Of a DNA stretch of 64,000 nucleotides, positions 27,570 through 36,367 are shown one piece after another. Both the position numbers and the translations under genes were made by a program. A model generated the notes under the pieces. The model searched no databases and had not been told where the DNA came from. It worked only from the letters and a program-made list of their open reading frames with translations. The DNA comes from Eubacteriales bacterium mix99 (GTDB taxonomy: Bacteria > Bacillota > Clostridia > Caldicoprobacterales > DTU083), in the NCBI GenBank assembly GCA_038396605.1, contig CP121690.1, positions 1,520,500 through 1,584,499 on the forward strand. Direction: 5' to 3'. The stretch's first letter is position 1. Every line of letters begins with the position of its first letter.

Positions 27570-29877
27570 TAAGAAAAAGCAGTCGGCGCAGGACAGCATC
27601 CCGTTTCAGCGCATGTTCCCGGACGGAATCTGCCGCGTGACCGACAGCTATTACACAAAAACCGTTCAGTTTCAGGACATCAACTATCAGCTCAATCAGA
27701 ACGAGGACAAAACCGCCATTTTTGATGGCTGGTGCGATTTTCTCAACTATTTCGACAGCTCCATTAAATTTCAGCTTTCATTTCTGAATCTCTCCGCAAC
27801 GCGGGACAGCTTTGCGAAAAGCGTCACCATCCCGCCGCAGGGCGACGATTTCGACAGCCTGCGCTCGGAGTACACGGATATGCTCCGGAACCAGCTTGCC
27901 AAAGGCAACAACGGCCTCATCAAAACCAAGTACCTGACTTTCGGCATCGAAGCGGACAGCCTGAAAGCGGCCAAGCCCCGTCTGGAACGCATCGAGATCG
28001 ACATTCTGAACAATTTTAAACACCTCGGCGTGACAGCCGCATCTCTGAACGGTGCCGACCGTCTGCGGCTCCTGCACGACATCTTCCGCATGGACGCGCC
28101 GGAGCCATTTCGCTTTTCGTGGGACTGGCTGGCCCCTTCCGGCCTTTCCGTCAAGGATTTCATTGCCCCCAGCTCGTTTGAGTTTAAAAGCGGAAATATG
28201 TTCGGCATGGGGCGTCAGGTTGGTGCGGTATCGTTCCTGCAAATTCTCGCTCCGGAGCTGAACGACCGGATGCTAGCCGATTTCCTCGACATGGAATCCA
28301 GCCTCATCGTCACCATGCACATCCAGTCCATCGACCAGGTGAGCGCCATCAAGACGGTGAAACGGAAAATCACGGACCTCGATTCCATGAAGATTCAGGA
28401 GCAGAAAAAGGCCATTCGTTCCGGTTACGACATGGACATCATCCCCTCTGACCTTGCCACCTACGGAGAGGAAGCAAAAAAGCTGTTGCAGGATTTACAG
28501 AGCCGCAACGAGCGCATGTTCCTCGTGACCTTTCTCGTTCTCAACGTGGCCGAGAACAGGCAGCGGCTGGACAACAACGTGTTTCAGGCAAGCTCCCTCG
28601 CACAGAAATACAACTGCGCGCTGACTCGGCTCGATTTCCGTCAGGAGGAAGGGCTGATGAGCAGCCTGCCGCTCGGCTTGAATCAGGTGGAAATTCAGCG
28701 GGGCCTGACCACATCAAGCACCGCTATTTTTATTCCCTTTACCACGCAGGAGTTGTTCCAGACCGGGCGCGAGGCGCTGTACTGCGGGCTGAACGCCCTG
28801 TCCAACAACCTCATCATGGTGGATCGGAAACTGCTGAAAAACCCGAACGGCTTGATTCTCGGCACACCGGGCGCTGGCAAATCCTTTGCCGCCAAGCGCG
28901 AAATCGTCAACGTGTTTCTTGTGACTGCCGACGACATCATCGTCTGTGACCCGGAGGCTGAATACGGCCCGCTGATCGAACGTCTGCACGGGCAGATCAT
29001 CAAAATATCGCCCGCGTCCACCGATCACATCAATCCGATGGATATCAACCTCAACTACTCCGAGGAAGAAAACCCGTTATCTTTGAAATCGGACTTCATC
29101 CTGTCGCTCTGCGAACTGATCGTCGGCGGCAAGGAGGGTTTGCAGCCGGTAGAAAAAACGGTCATCGACCGCTGCGTCAGGCTGGTGTACCGGGATTACC
29201 TGAACGACCCGCGCCCGGAGAACATGCCGATTCTGGAAGATTTGTATAACGAGCTGCGGCGGCAGGACGAAAAGGAAGCACAGTACGTCGCCACGGCGCT
29301 GGAAATCTACGTCACCGGCTCCCTCAACGTGTTCAACCACCGCACGACCGTGAATGTGAGAAACCGGGTCGTCAGCTACGACATCCGGGAGCTTGGCAAG
29401 CAGCTCAAAAAAATCGGGATGCTCATCGTGCAGGATCAGGTTTGGAACCGCGTCACCGTCAACCGGGCCGTGGGGAAATCCACGCGATACTATATCGACG
29501 AGTTCCATCTGCTCTTAAAAGAAGAACAGACCGCCGCCTATTCCGTGGAAATCTGGAAGCGGTTTCGCAAGTGGGGCGGCATCCCGACCGGAATTACGCA
29601 GAACATAAAGGACCTTCTTTCCTCAAGGGAAATTGAAAACATTTTTGAAAACTCGGATTACATCTATATGCTCAATCAGGCGTCCGGTGACCGGCAGATT
29701 TTGGCCAAGCAGCTCGGCATTTCGCCCCACCAGCTTTCCTACGTCACCCATTCCGGCGAGGGCGAAGGGCTGCTGTTTTACGGCAACGTCATTCTGCCGT
29801 TTATTGACCATTTCCCGAAGGACACGGAGTTGTACCGCATCATGACCACCAAGCCGCAGGAAGTGGCGGCGACATGA
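27472..29877 (+). CDS. VirB4-like conjugation ATPase
   Basis: This 801-residue ATPase drives assembly and substrate transfer in the type IV channel. The TTG at 27472 is chosen because AAGGAGGTG sits seven bases upstream, and the protein then reads SVKKQKPTMNRSLSRAERRQIE, the family start. Walker A (GTPGAGKS) is at about 464-471 and Walker B (YYIDEFHLLL) near 673. The N-terminal DUF87-like half (FPDGICRVTDSYYTKTVQFQDINYQL) is also present. It is full length, and its start lies inside prgI, so the two are coupled. Confidence 0.95.
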   Translation: MSVKKQKPTMNRSLSRAERRQIEAAVARARQTDKKKQSAQDSIPFQRMFPDGICRVTDSYYTKTVQFQDINYQLNQNEDKTAIFDGWCDFLNYFDSSIKFQLSFLNLSATRDSFAKSVTIPPQGDDFDSLRSEYTDMLRNQLAKGNNGLIKTKYLTFGIEADSLKAAKPRLERIEIDILNNFKHLGVTAASLNGADRLRLLHDIFRMDAPEPFRFSWDWLAPSGLSVKDFIAPSSFEFKSGNMFGMGRQVGAVSFLQILAPELNDRMLADFLDMESSLIVTMHIQSIDQVSAIKTVKRKITDLDSMKIQEQKKAIRSGYDMDIIPSDLATYGEEAKKLLQDLQSRNERMFLVTFLVLNVAENRQRLDNNVFQASSLAQKYNCALTRLDFRQEEGLMSSLPLGLNQVEIQRGLTTSSTAIFIPFTTQELFQTGREALYCGLNALSNNLIMVDRKLLKNPNGLILGTPGAGKSFAAKREIVNVFLVTADDIIVCDPEAEYGPLIERLHGQIIKISPASTDHINPMDINLNYSEEENPLSLKSDFILSLCELIVGGKEGLQPVEKTVIDRCVRLVYRDYLNDPRPENMPILEDLYNELRRQDEKEAQYVATALEIYVTGSLNVFNHRTTVNVRNRVVSYDIRELGKQLKKIGMLIVQDQVWNRVTVNRAVGKSTRYYIDEFHLLLKEEQTAAYSVEIWKRFRKWGGIPTGITQNIKDLLSSREIENIFENSDYIYMLNQASGDRQILAKQLGISPHQLSYVTHSGEGEGLLFYGNVILPFIDHFPKDTELYRIMTTKPQEVAAT

Positions 29878-29911
29878 GCGTCCGCGTTCGGCGGGACAGG
29901 AGGTGACTGTG

Positions 29912-31639
29912 ATGGAAAAGCGAGCGCCCCGCCTGCAATTTACGAAGGAGGAACGCGCCGACCCTGTATTGAAAAAATCTGTCCGCAGAGAGCAGAAAGC
30001 GGCGGCAAAAGCGGATCAGGCGCAGGCAAAAATACCGAAAAAGAAAGTCCTTCGTAAGCAGCGCACCTTTGATAAGCCTACGGGTAAAACAAAGATGCGC
30101 TTATATTTTGAGGAAGCGGACAAGAAAAAGCCGTCCAAGTTCACCCACGCCGTCCGGGACGCGCCCGGAAACACCGTTCTGATGCAGTTTCATCGGGAAA
30201 TTCGGCAGTCGGAGGATGAAAACGTTGGCGTGGAGGCCGCGCATAAAAGCGAGGAAACCGCCGAAACGGGCGGGCGTTTGGTTCGCAGCGCCCACCGCTC
30301 CCACAAGTTGAAGCCATACCGGAAATCGGTCAAAGCGGAAAAACAGCTTGACCGCGCCAACCTCGGTTACTTACAGAAAAAGGCCGCACGGGACGATCCT
30401 CAGCCCTCCGGCAATCCTTTGGCCCACTGGCGGCAGAAGCGGGTCGTCAAAAAGCAGTATGCCGCCGCGAAACGGGCCGGACAGTTTACAGGTTCAGCCG
30501 GAAAAGCTGCCCAAAACACTTCTAAAGCAGCAAAGACGGCGGCACGGCAGGGCAAGCGGGCGGCGGCTTTTGTCGGGCGGCACCGGAACGGCTTTCTGAT
30601 CGCCATAGGCGTTTTTCTGGTGCTGGTTCTGCTCCTGAATATCCTATCCTCCAGTTCAGTTCTGCTGGAAGGGGCGCTGTCCGGCGTTACTATGTCCACC
30701 TATCCTTCCACGGACGATGCCATGCTCGGCGCGGAGGCCGCTTACGCCCAAAAGGAAGCAGACCTTCAGGACGAGATCGATCATTATGAGCAGCAGCACC
30801 CCGGCTATGACGAATATCATTATACGCTCGACAAAATCGGGCATGACCTCTATGTGCTGATCTCCATTCTGACCGCGTGGCACGGCGGCGAATGGACGCT
30901 GGATGAAGTCCGGGACATGCTTTCTACTCTGTTCTCAAAAGAATACCAACTGACGCAGACCGTGGAGACGGAAACCCGCTACCGCACGGAAACGGATACC
31001 GTAACGGACCCGGACGGCACGACGCACACCGAAACCCGTCAGGTTCCCTATCCCTACACCATTTGTAACGTGAAGCAGCACAACGAGGATCTGTCCCATC
31101 TTCCTATTTCCATCATGAACGAGGATCAGGTCGGCGTGTACTCGATGTACATGTCTACGCTCGGCAATCGGCCCGATCTGTTCCCCGCGTCGGCCTATCC
31201 GAACGCCTCCACCGTCAAGAAACCCACGGAGTACGACATTCCCCCGGAGGAAATGACGGACGCGCGGTTTGCCGCCATGATGACGGAAGCACAGAAATAC
31301 ATCGGCTATCCCTACGTTTGGGGCGGCAGCAGCCCGAAAACCTCGTTCGACTGTTCGGGTTACGTGTCGTGGGTGATCAATCACAGCGGATGGAACGTGG
31401 GACGGCTGGGGGCGCAGGGCCTCTGCAATATCTGCACTCCGGTTTCTCCCGCCGACGCAAAACCCGGCGACCTTGTTTTCTTTGAACACACCTACGATAC
31501 CGACGGCGTGACCCATGTGGGCATCTACGTCGGAAACGGCATGATGCTCGCGGCGGGCGACCCCATCGGCTACTCGAACCTCAATACAAGCTACTGGCAA
31601 ATCCATTTTCTAACATTTGGGCGTTTACCGAATCCATAA
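29912..31639 (+). CDS. C40 (NlpC/P60) peptidase, CD1108-family mobile element protein
   Basis: The 575-residue protein has a long basic cytoplasmic N-terminus (1-215), one transmembrane segment (about 222-240), a coiled middle region (DLQDEIDHYEQQHPGYDEY) and a C-terminal NlpC/P60 domain with the catalytic Cys481 (SFDCSGYVSW) and His535 (VTHVGIYVGN). It would cut peptidoglycan to let the transfer channel pass, like VirB1/Tn916 Orf14. The ATG at 29912 follows CAGGAGGTG. It sits directly after virB4, as in CTn elements of C. difficile. Confidence 0.9.
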   Translation: MEKRAPRLQFTKEERADPVLKKSVRREQKAAAKADQAQAKIPKKKVLRKQRTFDKPTGKTKMRLYFEEADKKKPSKFTHAVRDAPGNTVLMQFHREIRQSEDENVGVEAAHKSEETAETGGRLVRSAHRSHKLKPYRKSVKAEKQLDRANLGYLQKKAARDDPQPSGNPLAHWRQKRVVKKQYAAAKRAGQFTGSAGKAAQNTSKAAKTAARQGKRAAAFVGRHRNGFLIAIGVFLVLVLLLNILSSSSVLLEGALSGVTMSTYPSTDDAMLGAEAAYAQKEADLQDEIDHYEQQHPGYDEYHYTLDKIGHDLYVLISILTAWHGGEWTLDEVRDMLSTLFSKEYQLTQTVETETRYRTETDTVTDPDGTTHTETRQVPYPYTICNVKQHNEDLSHLPISIMNEDQVGVYSMYMSTLGNRPDLFPASAYPNASTVKKPTEYDIPPEEMTDARFAAMMTEAQKYIGYPYVWGGSSPKTSFDCSGYVSWVINHSGWNVGRLGAQGLCNICTPVSPADAKPGDLVFFEHTYDTDGVTHVGIYVGNGMMLAAGDPIGYSNLNTSYWQIHFLTFGRLPNP

Positions 31640-31663
31640 ACAAACAGATTGGAGGAATCAACC

Positions 31664-31909
31664 GTGAATCCGAAATTCAAGAAAATCGACGCCGAGTATG
31701 ACAAGAACGCGGCGAAAATCTCTGCGCTGCAAAACCGGCAGAAGGAACTGAAAAAGCAGCGCCGGGAACTGGAAAACCTCGATATTGTCGGCCTTGTGCG
31801 GGGCATGGGCATGACGGCGGAGGAACTGTCCGCGCTCATGAAAGCATCCCGCGAAAACCGGCCCGTATCCGATCAAAAGAAACAGGAGGAACATCATGAA
31901 GAAATCTAA
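31664..31909 (+). CDS. DUF4315 family protein
   Basis: The 81-residue protein starts at GTG behind TTGGAGG with NPKFKKIDAEYDKNAAKISALQ, a coiled coil (KISALQNRQKELKKQRRELEN) followed by LVRGMGMTAEELSALM. This is DUF4315, a conserved small protein between the C40 peptidase and DUF4366 genes. Its role is not known; the coiled coil suggests a protein partner. Its end overlaps the next gene by 14 bases. Confidence 0.85.
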   Translation: MNPKFKKIDAEYDKNAAKISALQNRQKELKKQRRELENLDIVGLVRGMGMTAEELSALMKASRENRPVSDQKKQEEHHEEI

Positions 31910-32651
31910 AATCCGCATATTCGTCTGCCTGATGGCCGCCGTGTCCTGCACGGCGGCTTTTTCCGTCAACGCTCTCGCCTACAGCACAGGGACTACCTCT
32001 CCGACTTTGAGCAGCTCCAGCACCGCGCAGAGCAGTACCGCATCATCGTCGGCCTCGTCCGCAACGTCAACATCGTCTGAAACATCTCTCAAGCCGCTGA
32101 CGCCGGACGGCACCGGGACGGTGATCGACAACGTGACCAATGAGGACGGCAAGGAGTTTTTCACGATTACCACGCCGAGCAAGCACGTCTTTTACCTGAT
32201 TATCGACCGCCAGAAAAACGCCGAGAATGTCTATTTTCTTGATGCCGTTACGGACAAAGATCTGCTTGCGCTGGCAAAGAGCGACAACGAGGACGTATCC
32301 GGTTCTTCTTCATCCAAGACCCTTTCCACCCCGGAGACATCCTCTGCGCCTACTGCACCAGCATCCACGGCTTCGCCCACCTCTCAGCCGGAAAAGCAGA
32401 ACGGCAGTGCCGGAATCGCGGCGATTGCCGTACTTGCAGCCGTTCTCATCGGTGCGGCGGTCTGGTTCTTCAAATTCCGCAAGCCGGGTAAAAAGGACAA
32501 GAACAAGCCCGACCCGGACGATTACGACTACACCGAGGACGGGGATGAGGAATCTGAGTCGGATGATGAGCCGGAAGCTCCTGACGAGGAAACAGCGCAA
32601 AAAGACGGTTCTGAATCATCCGGCGGTGAAACGGAGCGTGATGACGAATGA
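31896..32651 (+). CDS. DUF4366 family exported membrane protein (CD1107-like)
   Basis: The 251-residue protein has a signal peptide (MKKSKIRIFVCLMAAVSC...ALAY), a Ser/Thr-rich spacer, the DUF4366 core (DGTGTVIDNVTNEDGKEFFTI...HVFYLIIDRQKNAENVYFL), a second Ser/Pro spacer, a transmembrane helix (AAIAVLAAVLIGAAVWFFKF) and an acidic cytoplasmic tail. It is an element-specific surface protein of the transfer apparatus; the molecular function is not known. Its AUG overlaps DUF4315, indicating coupling. Confidence 0.85.
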   Translation: MKKSKIRIFVCLMAAVSCTAAFSVNALAYSTGTTSPTLSSSSTAQSSTASSSASSATSTSSETSLKPLTPDGTGTVIDNVTNEDGKEFFTITTPSKHVFYLIIDRQKNAENVYFLDAVTDKDLLALAKSDNEDVSGSSSSKTLSTPETSSAPTAPASTASPTSQPEKQNGSAGIAAIAVLAAVLIGAAVWFFKFRKPGKKDKNKPDPDDYDYTEDGDEESESDDEPEAPDEETAQKDGSESSGGETERDDE

Positions 32652-32809
32652 CCTTTTTCACTAACAGCCCTTTTGAGCGGATGATGGTGCAGAAGCCGCA
32701 GTACAGGCAGGAGGAACGGTTTCCCGCCCCGCCGAAAGGCCGTCCTGATCATTCCCATAACTGTTACCGCGACCTTATCATAACATCGAAAGTTAGCAAG
32801 CCGGAGTGA
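32648..32809 (+). CDS. Small CTn protein with altered C-terminus
   Basis: This 53-residue frame, starting inside the end of the DUF4366 gene, reads MTFFTNSPFERMMVQKPQYR and PAPPKGRPDHSHNCYRDL. It matches the short proline-rich protein found at this position in related elements, which normally ends soon after C-Y-R-D-L. Here ten further residues (IITSKVSKPE) follow and the frame ends in a terminator, so the natural end was probably lost when the AraC cargo was inserted. Confidence 0.6.
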   Translation: MTFFTNSPFERMMVQKPQYRQEERFPAPPKGRPDHSHNCYRDLIITSKVSKPE

Positions 32810-32825
32810 TAATGTTCCGGCTTGT
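32797..32825 (+). terminator. Rho-independent terminator before the AraC gene
   Basis: CAAGCCGGA and TCCGGCTTG form a 9-bp stem around a short AT-rich loop, followed by TTTT. It ends transcription of the transfer genes before the inserted regulator. Confidence 0.65.
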
Positions 32826-32955
32826 TTTGGATGAATCTGAATGATATGATGTTTATAAACGTCATATTAAATCTGTGGACAAAAGATAACAGAAAAAATC
32901 GGGAACAGCCACTTTGAAAGTAATAAGATAGAAGCACAGGCAAGGAGATGAGTCC

Positions 32956-33813
32956 ATGGGCTGGGTTGAATGCATCGGTAAAGCCATCAGCTATATTGAG
33001 GACAATATCACTGACGAACTGACAGTTGAAAAGATTGCAAAGCAGGTAATATTATCACCTTTCTATTTCCAAAAAGGATTTGCCATGCTTTGCGGTTTTA
33101 CGGTCGGAGAGTATATCCGGGAACGCAGGCTTACTCTTGCCGGCAGCGAGCTTGTTTCCACAGACGAAAAAATCATTGACATTGCGCTCAAGTACGGTTA
33201 CGACTCGCCGGACAGTTTTACCAAAGCATTTACCCGTTTTCATGGCGTCACACCGACTGCCGTTCGAAAAGACGGAGCAATGATTAAGTCTTTTGCTCCG
33301 CTGAAAATCAAATTTACTTTGGAAGGCGGCTATGTTATGGATTACAAGATTGTCGAAAAAGATTCATTCACGGTTATGGGAGCAGCCAGTACATTCAAGT
33401 ATGACGGTGCGAAAACAGAAATTCCTAAGTTTTGGATGGAACTCCATCAGCCCGGAAAAGAGCGGGTCGTATGCGGAATGTATGGAATCAGTATTGACGA
33501 GAGTATGGGATCGGATGAATTCGAGTATCTGGTCGCAGACAATTACAATCCGGCCGCAGAAATTCCGGAAGGCTTTATTACAAAGGTCATCCCCGCATAC
33601 ACTTGGGCTGTTTTTGCTTGCAGAGGCGGAATGCCCCAGTCTTTACAGGATGTAAACAAAAAAATCTTCTCGGAATGGCTGCCGAACAGTAAAGACTATG
33701 AAATTGCGGCGGGCTACAATATCGAAATGTACAGTGATCCTGCCGAGTATTCCAAGGGAATTCAGGATGAGAAATATTACAGCGAGATATGGATTCCCGT
33801 CAAAAAGAAGTAA
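32956..33813 (+). CDS. AraC-family regulator with GyrI-like domain
   Basis: The 285-residue regulator has N-terminal AraC helix-turn-helix units (VEKIAKQVILSPFYFQKGFAML; IIDIALKYGYDSPDSFTKAFTRFHGVTP) and a C-terminal effector domain beginning YKIVEKDSFTVMGAASTFKYD. It has the same layout as the regulator at 10250-11116. No transporter or enzyme gene is attached, so its target is elsewhere or it is cargo left behind. It sits between DUF4366/small-protein genes and topB, bounded by terminators on both sides. A promoter probably lies in the AT-rich 32830-32950 stretch. Confidence 0.85.
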   Translation: MGWVECIGKAISYIEDNITDELTVEKIAKQVILSPFYFQKGFAMLCGFTVGEYIRERRLTLAGSELVSTDEKIIDIALKYGYDSPDSFTKAFTRFHGVTPTAVRKDGAMIKSFAPLKIKFTLEGGYVMDYKIVEKDSFTVMGAASTFKYDGAKTEIPKFWMELHQPGKERVVCGMYGISIDESMGSDEFEYLVADNYNPAAEIPEGFITKVIPAYTWAVFACRGGMPQSLQDVNKKIFSEWLPNSKDYEIAAGYNIEMYSDPAEYSKGIQDEKYYSEIWIPVKKK

Positions 33814-33856
33814 TCCGACAAACGGCGTAATTCCGGTTATGGAGCTATATACTCAA

Positions 33857-33887
33857 GGGCAATCGAGAAATCGGTTGCTCTTTTTTT
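33857..33887 (+). terminator. Rho-independent terminator of the AraC gene
   Basis: GGGCAATCGA pairs with TCGGTTGCTC around a GAAA tetraloop and is followed by seven T. It lies just before the topB ribosome site. Confidence 0.75.
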
Positions 33888-33916
33888 GTGTGCCAATGCA
33901 TGAAAGGAGAAAAAAT

Positions 33917-35977
33917 TTGAAGCTTGTAATCAGTGAAAAGCCCTCGGTTGCCCAAAGTATCGCCGCCGTGATCGGCGCTAAGCAGCGCGGCAACGGGTTT
34001 CTGGAGGGTAACGGCTACCTCGTTTCATGGTGCCTCGGCCACCTCGCGGAGCTGGCAAGCGCCGACGCCTATGATAAAAAATACGCCAAATGGCGGCGTG
34101 AGGATTTACCCATTCTGCCGGAGAACTGGCGGTTCACCGTAAGCGGGGATAAACAAAAGCAGTTTGCTATTCTCCGCGACCTGATGCACCGCGACGGTGT
34201 GGATGAAATCATCAACGCCTGCGACGCCGGACGCGAGGGCGAACTGATCTTCCGCACCGTGTACGACATGGCGGGCTGCTCCAAGCCGATGAAACGGCTT
34301 TGGATTTCGTCGATGGAGGACGAGGCCATCCGTCAGGGTTTTGCCAACCTGAAACCGGGCCGGGATTACGACGGGCTGCATCAGTCCGCGCTCTGCCGGT
34401 CCAAGGCAGACTGGCTGGTGGGTATCAACGCGACACGCTTGTTTTCCGTCCTTTATCACCGCACTCTTAACGTCGGGCGCGTCATGTCCCCGACGCTGGC
34501 GCTCATCGTGCAGCGGGAAGCTGAAATTTCCGCATTCCAGCCGGAGCAGTTCTATACGGTCAGCCTCGACTGCGGCGACTTCACCGCCACCGGCGACAAG
34601 TTCAAACAGAAACCGGAGGCCGAAGCCATTGCCGCCGCCTGCAAAGGAAAAACAGCTACTGTCAAAGCCGTGGAACGAAAAGAAAAGTCCGAAAAGGCTC
34701 CTGCGCTCTACGATCTGACCACTCTCCAGAGGGACGCTAACCGTCTGCTCGGCTACACGGCCCAGCAAACGCTGGACTATCTGCAATCCCTGTATGAAAA
34801 GAAGCTCTGTACTTATCCCCGCACCGACAGCCGGTTTCTGACGAACGACATGGAAGGGACCGTCTCGGCGCTTACTTCCGTCGCCGCCGCGATCTACGGC
34901 GCGGATATTCCCGAAAAGATCAATGCCGGTCAAATCTGCGACAGCGCGAAGGTCAGCGACCATCACGCCGTCGTTCCCACCTCCGGTGCGGGAAAAGCGG
35001 ACAGTTCCGCGCTGCCCGCTGGGGAGCGTGAAATTCTGCGGCTTGTCTCCCAGCAGCTTCTCTGCGCGGTCAGCAGTCCGCACCAATACGCTGAAACCGC
35101 CGTCACACTGGACTGCGCCGGATATGACTTTACCGCCAAGGGCAAAACGGTTCTCGTTCCCGGCTGGAAAGCTTATTTGCATGAACAGGCCGACAAGCCA
35201 TTGCCGGAACTGGCAGAAGGGCAAAGTATCCCGGTTGCCTCCGCCTCCGTAAAAGAGGGCAAAACCTCGCCGCCCAAGCATTACACGGAGGACACACTGC
35301 TTTCCGCGATGGAGACGGCGGGCGCGAAAGAGATGCCTGACGATGCGGAGCGTAAGGGCCTCGGCACCCCCGCTACCCGCGCGGCCATTCTGGAAAAGCT
35401 CGTCACCACCGGCTTTGTGAAACGGAAAAAGGCCAAGAAAACCGTCAATCTTATTCCGTCTCAGGTAGGTGTTTCCCTCGTCACTGTCCTGCCGGAGCAG
35501 CTTCAATCCCCGCTGCTGACCGCCGAATGGGAAAACCGGCTCAAACAGGTGGAGCGCGGAGAACTGGAACCGGACGCTTTTATTAACGGGATTTCATCCA
35601 TGCTCCGGGAACTGGTGAAAACCTATGCGCCAGTCAAGGGCGCGGAGGTGCTGTTTCCCTCCGGACGCGAGATAATCGGAAAATGCCCCCGCTGCGGCGG
35701 CAGCGTGGCTGAAAGCAAGAAAGGCTTTTTCTGCGAAAATAGTAGCTGTCGTTTCGGGCTTTGGAAGGACAACCGGTTTTTCGCCGCCAAGAAAAAGGCG
35801 CTGACAAAATCCGTCGCCGCTGCGCTCCTGAAAGACGGGCGCGTGAGGCTCACCGGCTGTTATTCTGAAAAAACCGGCAAAGCCTATGACGCCACGGTGA
35901 TTTTGGAGGACACCGGGGAGCGCGTCAATTTCAAGCTGGAATTTGATTCGGGGACGAAAAAGCGTGGCGGATCATGA
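33917..35977 (+). CDS. topB: DNA topoisomerase III (type IA)
   Basis: This 686-residue enzyme relaxes or decatenates single-stranded DNA junctions, useful when transferred strands are processed. The Toprim domain starts LVISEKPSVAQSI with the acidic NACDAGREGELIFR motif. The catalytic tyrosine is Tyr300 in LCTYPRTDSRFL, and the C-terminus has a zinc finger (CPRCGGSVAESKKGFFC). Translation begins at a TTG behind GAAAGGAG; the longer frame upstream is not supported. It is full length. TopB in this position is a hallmark of Tn1549/CTn-like elements. Confidence 0.95.
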   Translation: MKLVISEKPSVAQSIAAVIGAKQRGNGFLEGNGYLVSWCLGHLAELASADAYDKKYAKWRREDLPILPENWRFTVSGDKQKQFAILRDLMHRDGVDEIINACDAGREGELIFRTVYDMAGCSKPMKRLWISSMEDEAIRQGFANLKPGRDYDGLHQSALCRSKADWLVGINATRLFSVLYHRTLNVGRVMSPTLALIVQREAEISAFQPEQFYTVSLDCGDFTATGDKFKQKPEAEAIAAACKGKTATVKAVERKEKSEKAPALYDLTTLQRDANRLLGYTAQQTLDYLQSLYEKKLCTYPRTDSRFLTNDMEGTVSALTSVAAAIYGADIPEKINAGQICDSAKVSDHHAVVPTSGAGKADSSALPAGEREILRLVSQQLLCAVSSPHQYAETAVTLDCAGYDFTAKGKTVLVPGWKAYLHEQADKPLPELAEGQSIPVASASVKEGKTSPPKHYTEDTLLSAMETAGAKEMPDDAERKGLGTPATRAAILEKLVTTGFVKRKKAKKTVNLIPSQVGVSLVTVLPEQLQSPLLTAEWENRLKQVERGELEPDAFINGISSMLRELVKTYAPVKGAEVLFPSGREIIGKCPRCGGSVAESKKGFFCENSSCRFGLWKDNRFFAAKKKALTKSVAAALLKDGRVRLTGCYSEKTGKAYDATVILEDTGERVNFKLEFDSGTKKRGGS

Positions 35978-36282
35978 AACTTACGAAATATGAGCGGGAA
36001 ACGATCATCTGCTATAACGAGGAAGAAGCGACGGCCAGCGTTTACACACACAACAAAAAACTTATCCAAAAGCTCAAACGGCTCTCTGAGAAATACCCCG
36101 ACAAAGTGAAACCGGAGCGCCCGGAGCATCGCGGGGCCGTCAGCTACCTTGTTCCCAAACGCTGTGTTTCTGTCCGGGAACCATACAGCGACCGGCGGCG
36201 CGAAGCCGACAGTTTACGGGCCAAAACAGCGAAAATGCGCCCTCCCGACAGATTAACTATTAAAAGTCAAGTCCGAAACTGA
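35974..36282 (+). CDS. Small conserved CTn protein (often annotated as chaperone-like)
   Basis: The 102-residue protein starts four bases before the topB stop with KLTKYERETIICYNEEEATASVYTHNKKLIQKLKRL, followed by HRGAVSYLVPKRCVSVREPY, a pattern known from short proteins after topB in related elements. The C-terminal 15 or so residues (PPDRLTIKSQVRN) do not continue the family's basic tail and lie next to the IS110 insertion, so the natural end may be lost. Confidence 0.55.
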   Translation: MKLTKYERETIICYNEEEATASVYTHNKKLIQKLKRLSEKYPDKVKPERPEHRGAVSYLVPKRCVSVREPYSDRRREADSLRAKTAKMRPPDRLTIKSQVRN

Positions 36283-36367
36283 GGATGGTGATCGAAAAGA
36301 AGATGGTTCAAAAATGTATAGCAAAGCGAGGTCCTATCAAAGTTTCACACCAGCTATTGAGTGAAAG

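Noticed and set aside
34106-35506. A 466-codon minus-strand frame opposite topB.
   Set aside because: Antisense shadow of topoisomerase III with no ribosome site or family features.
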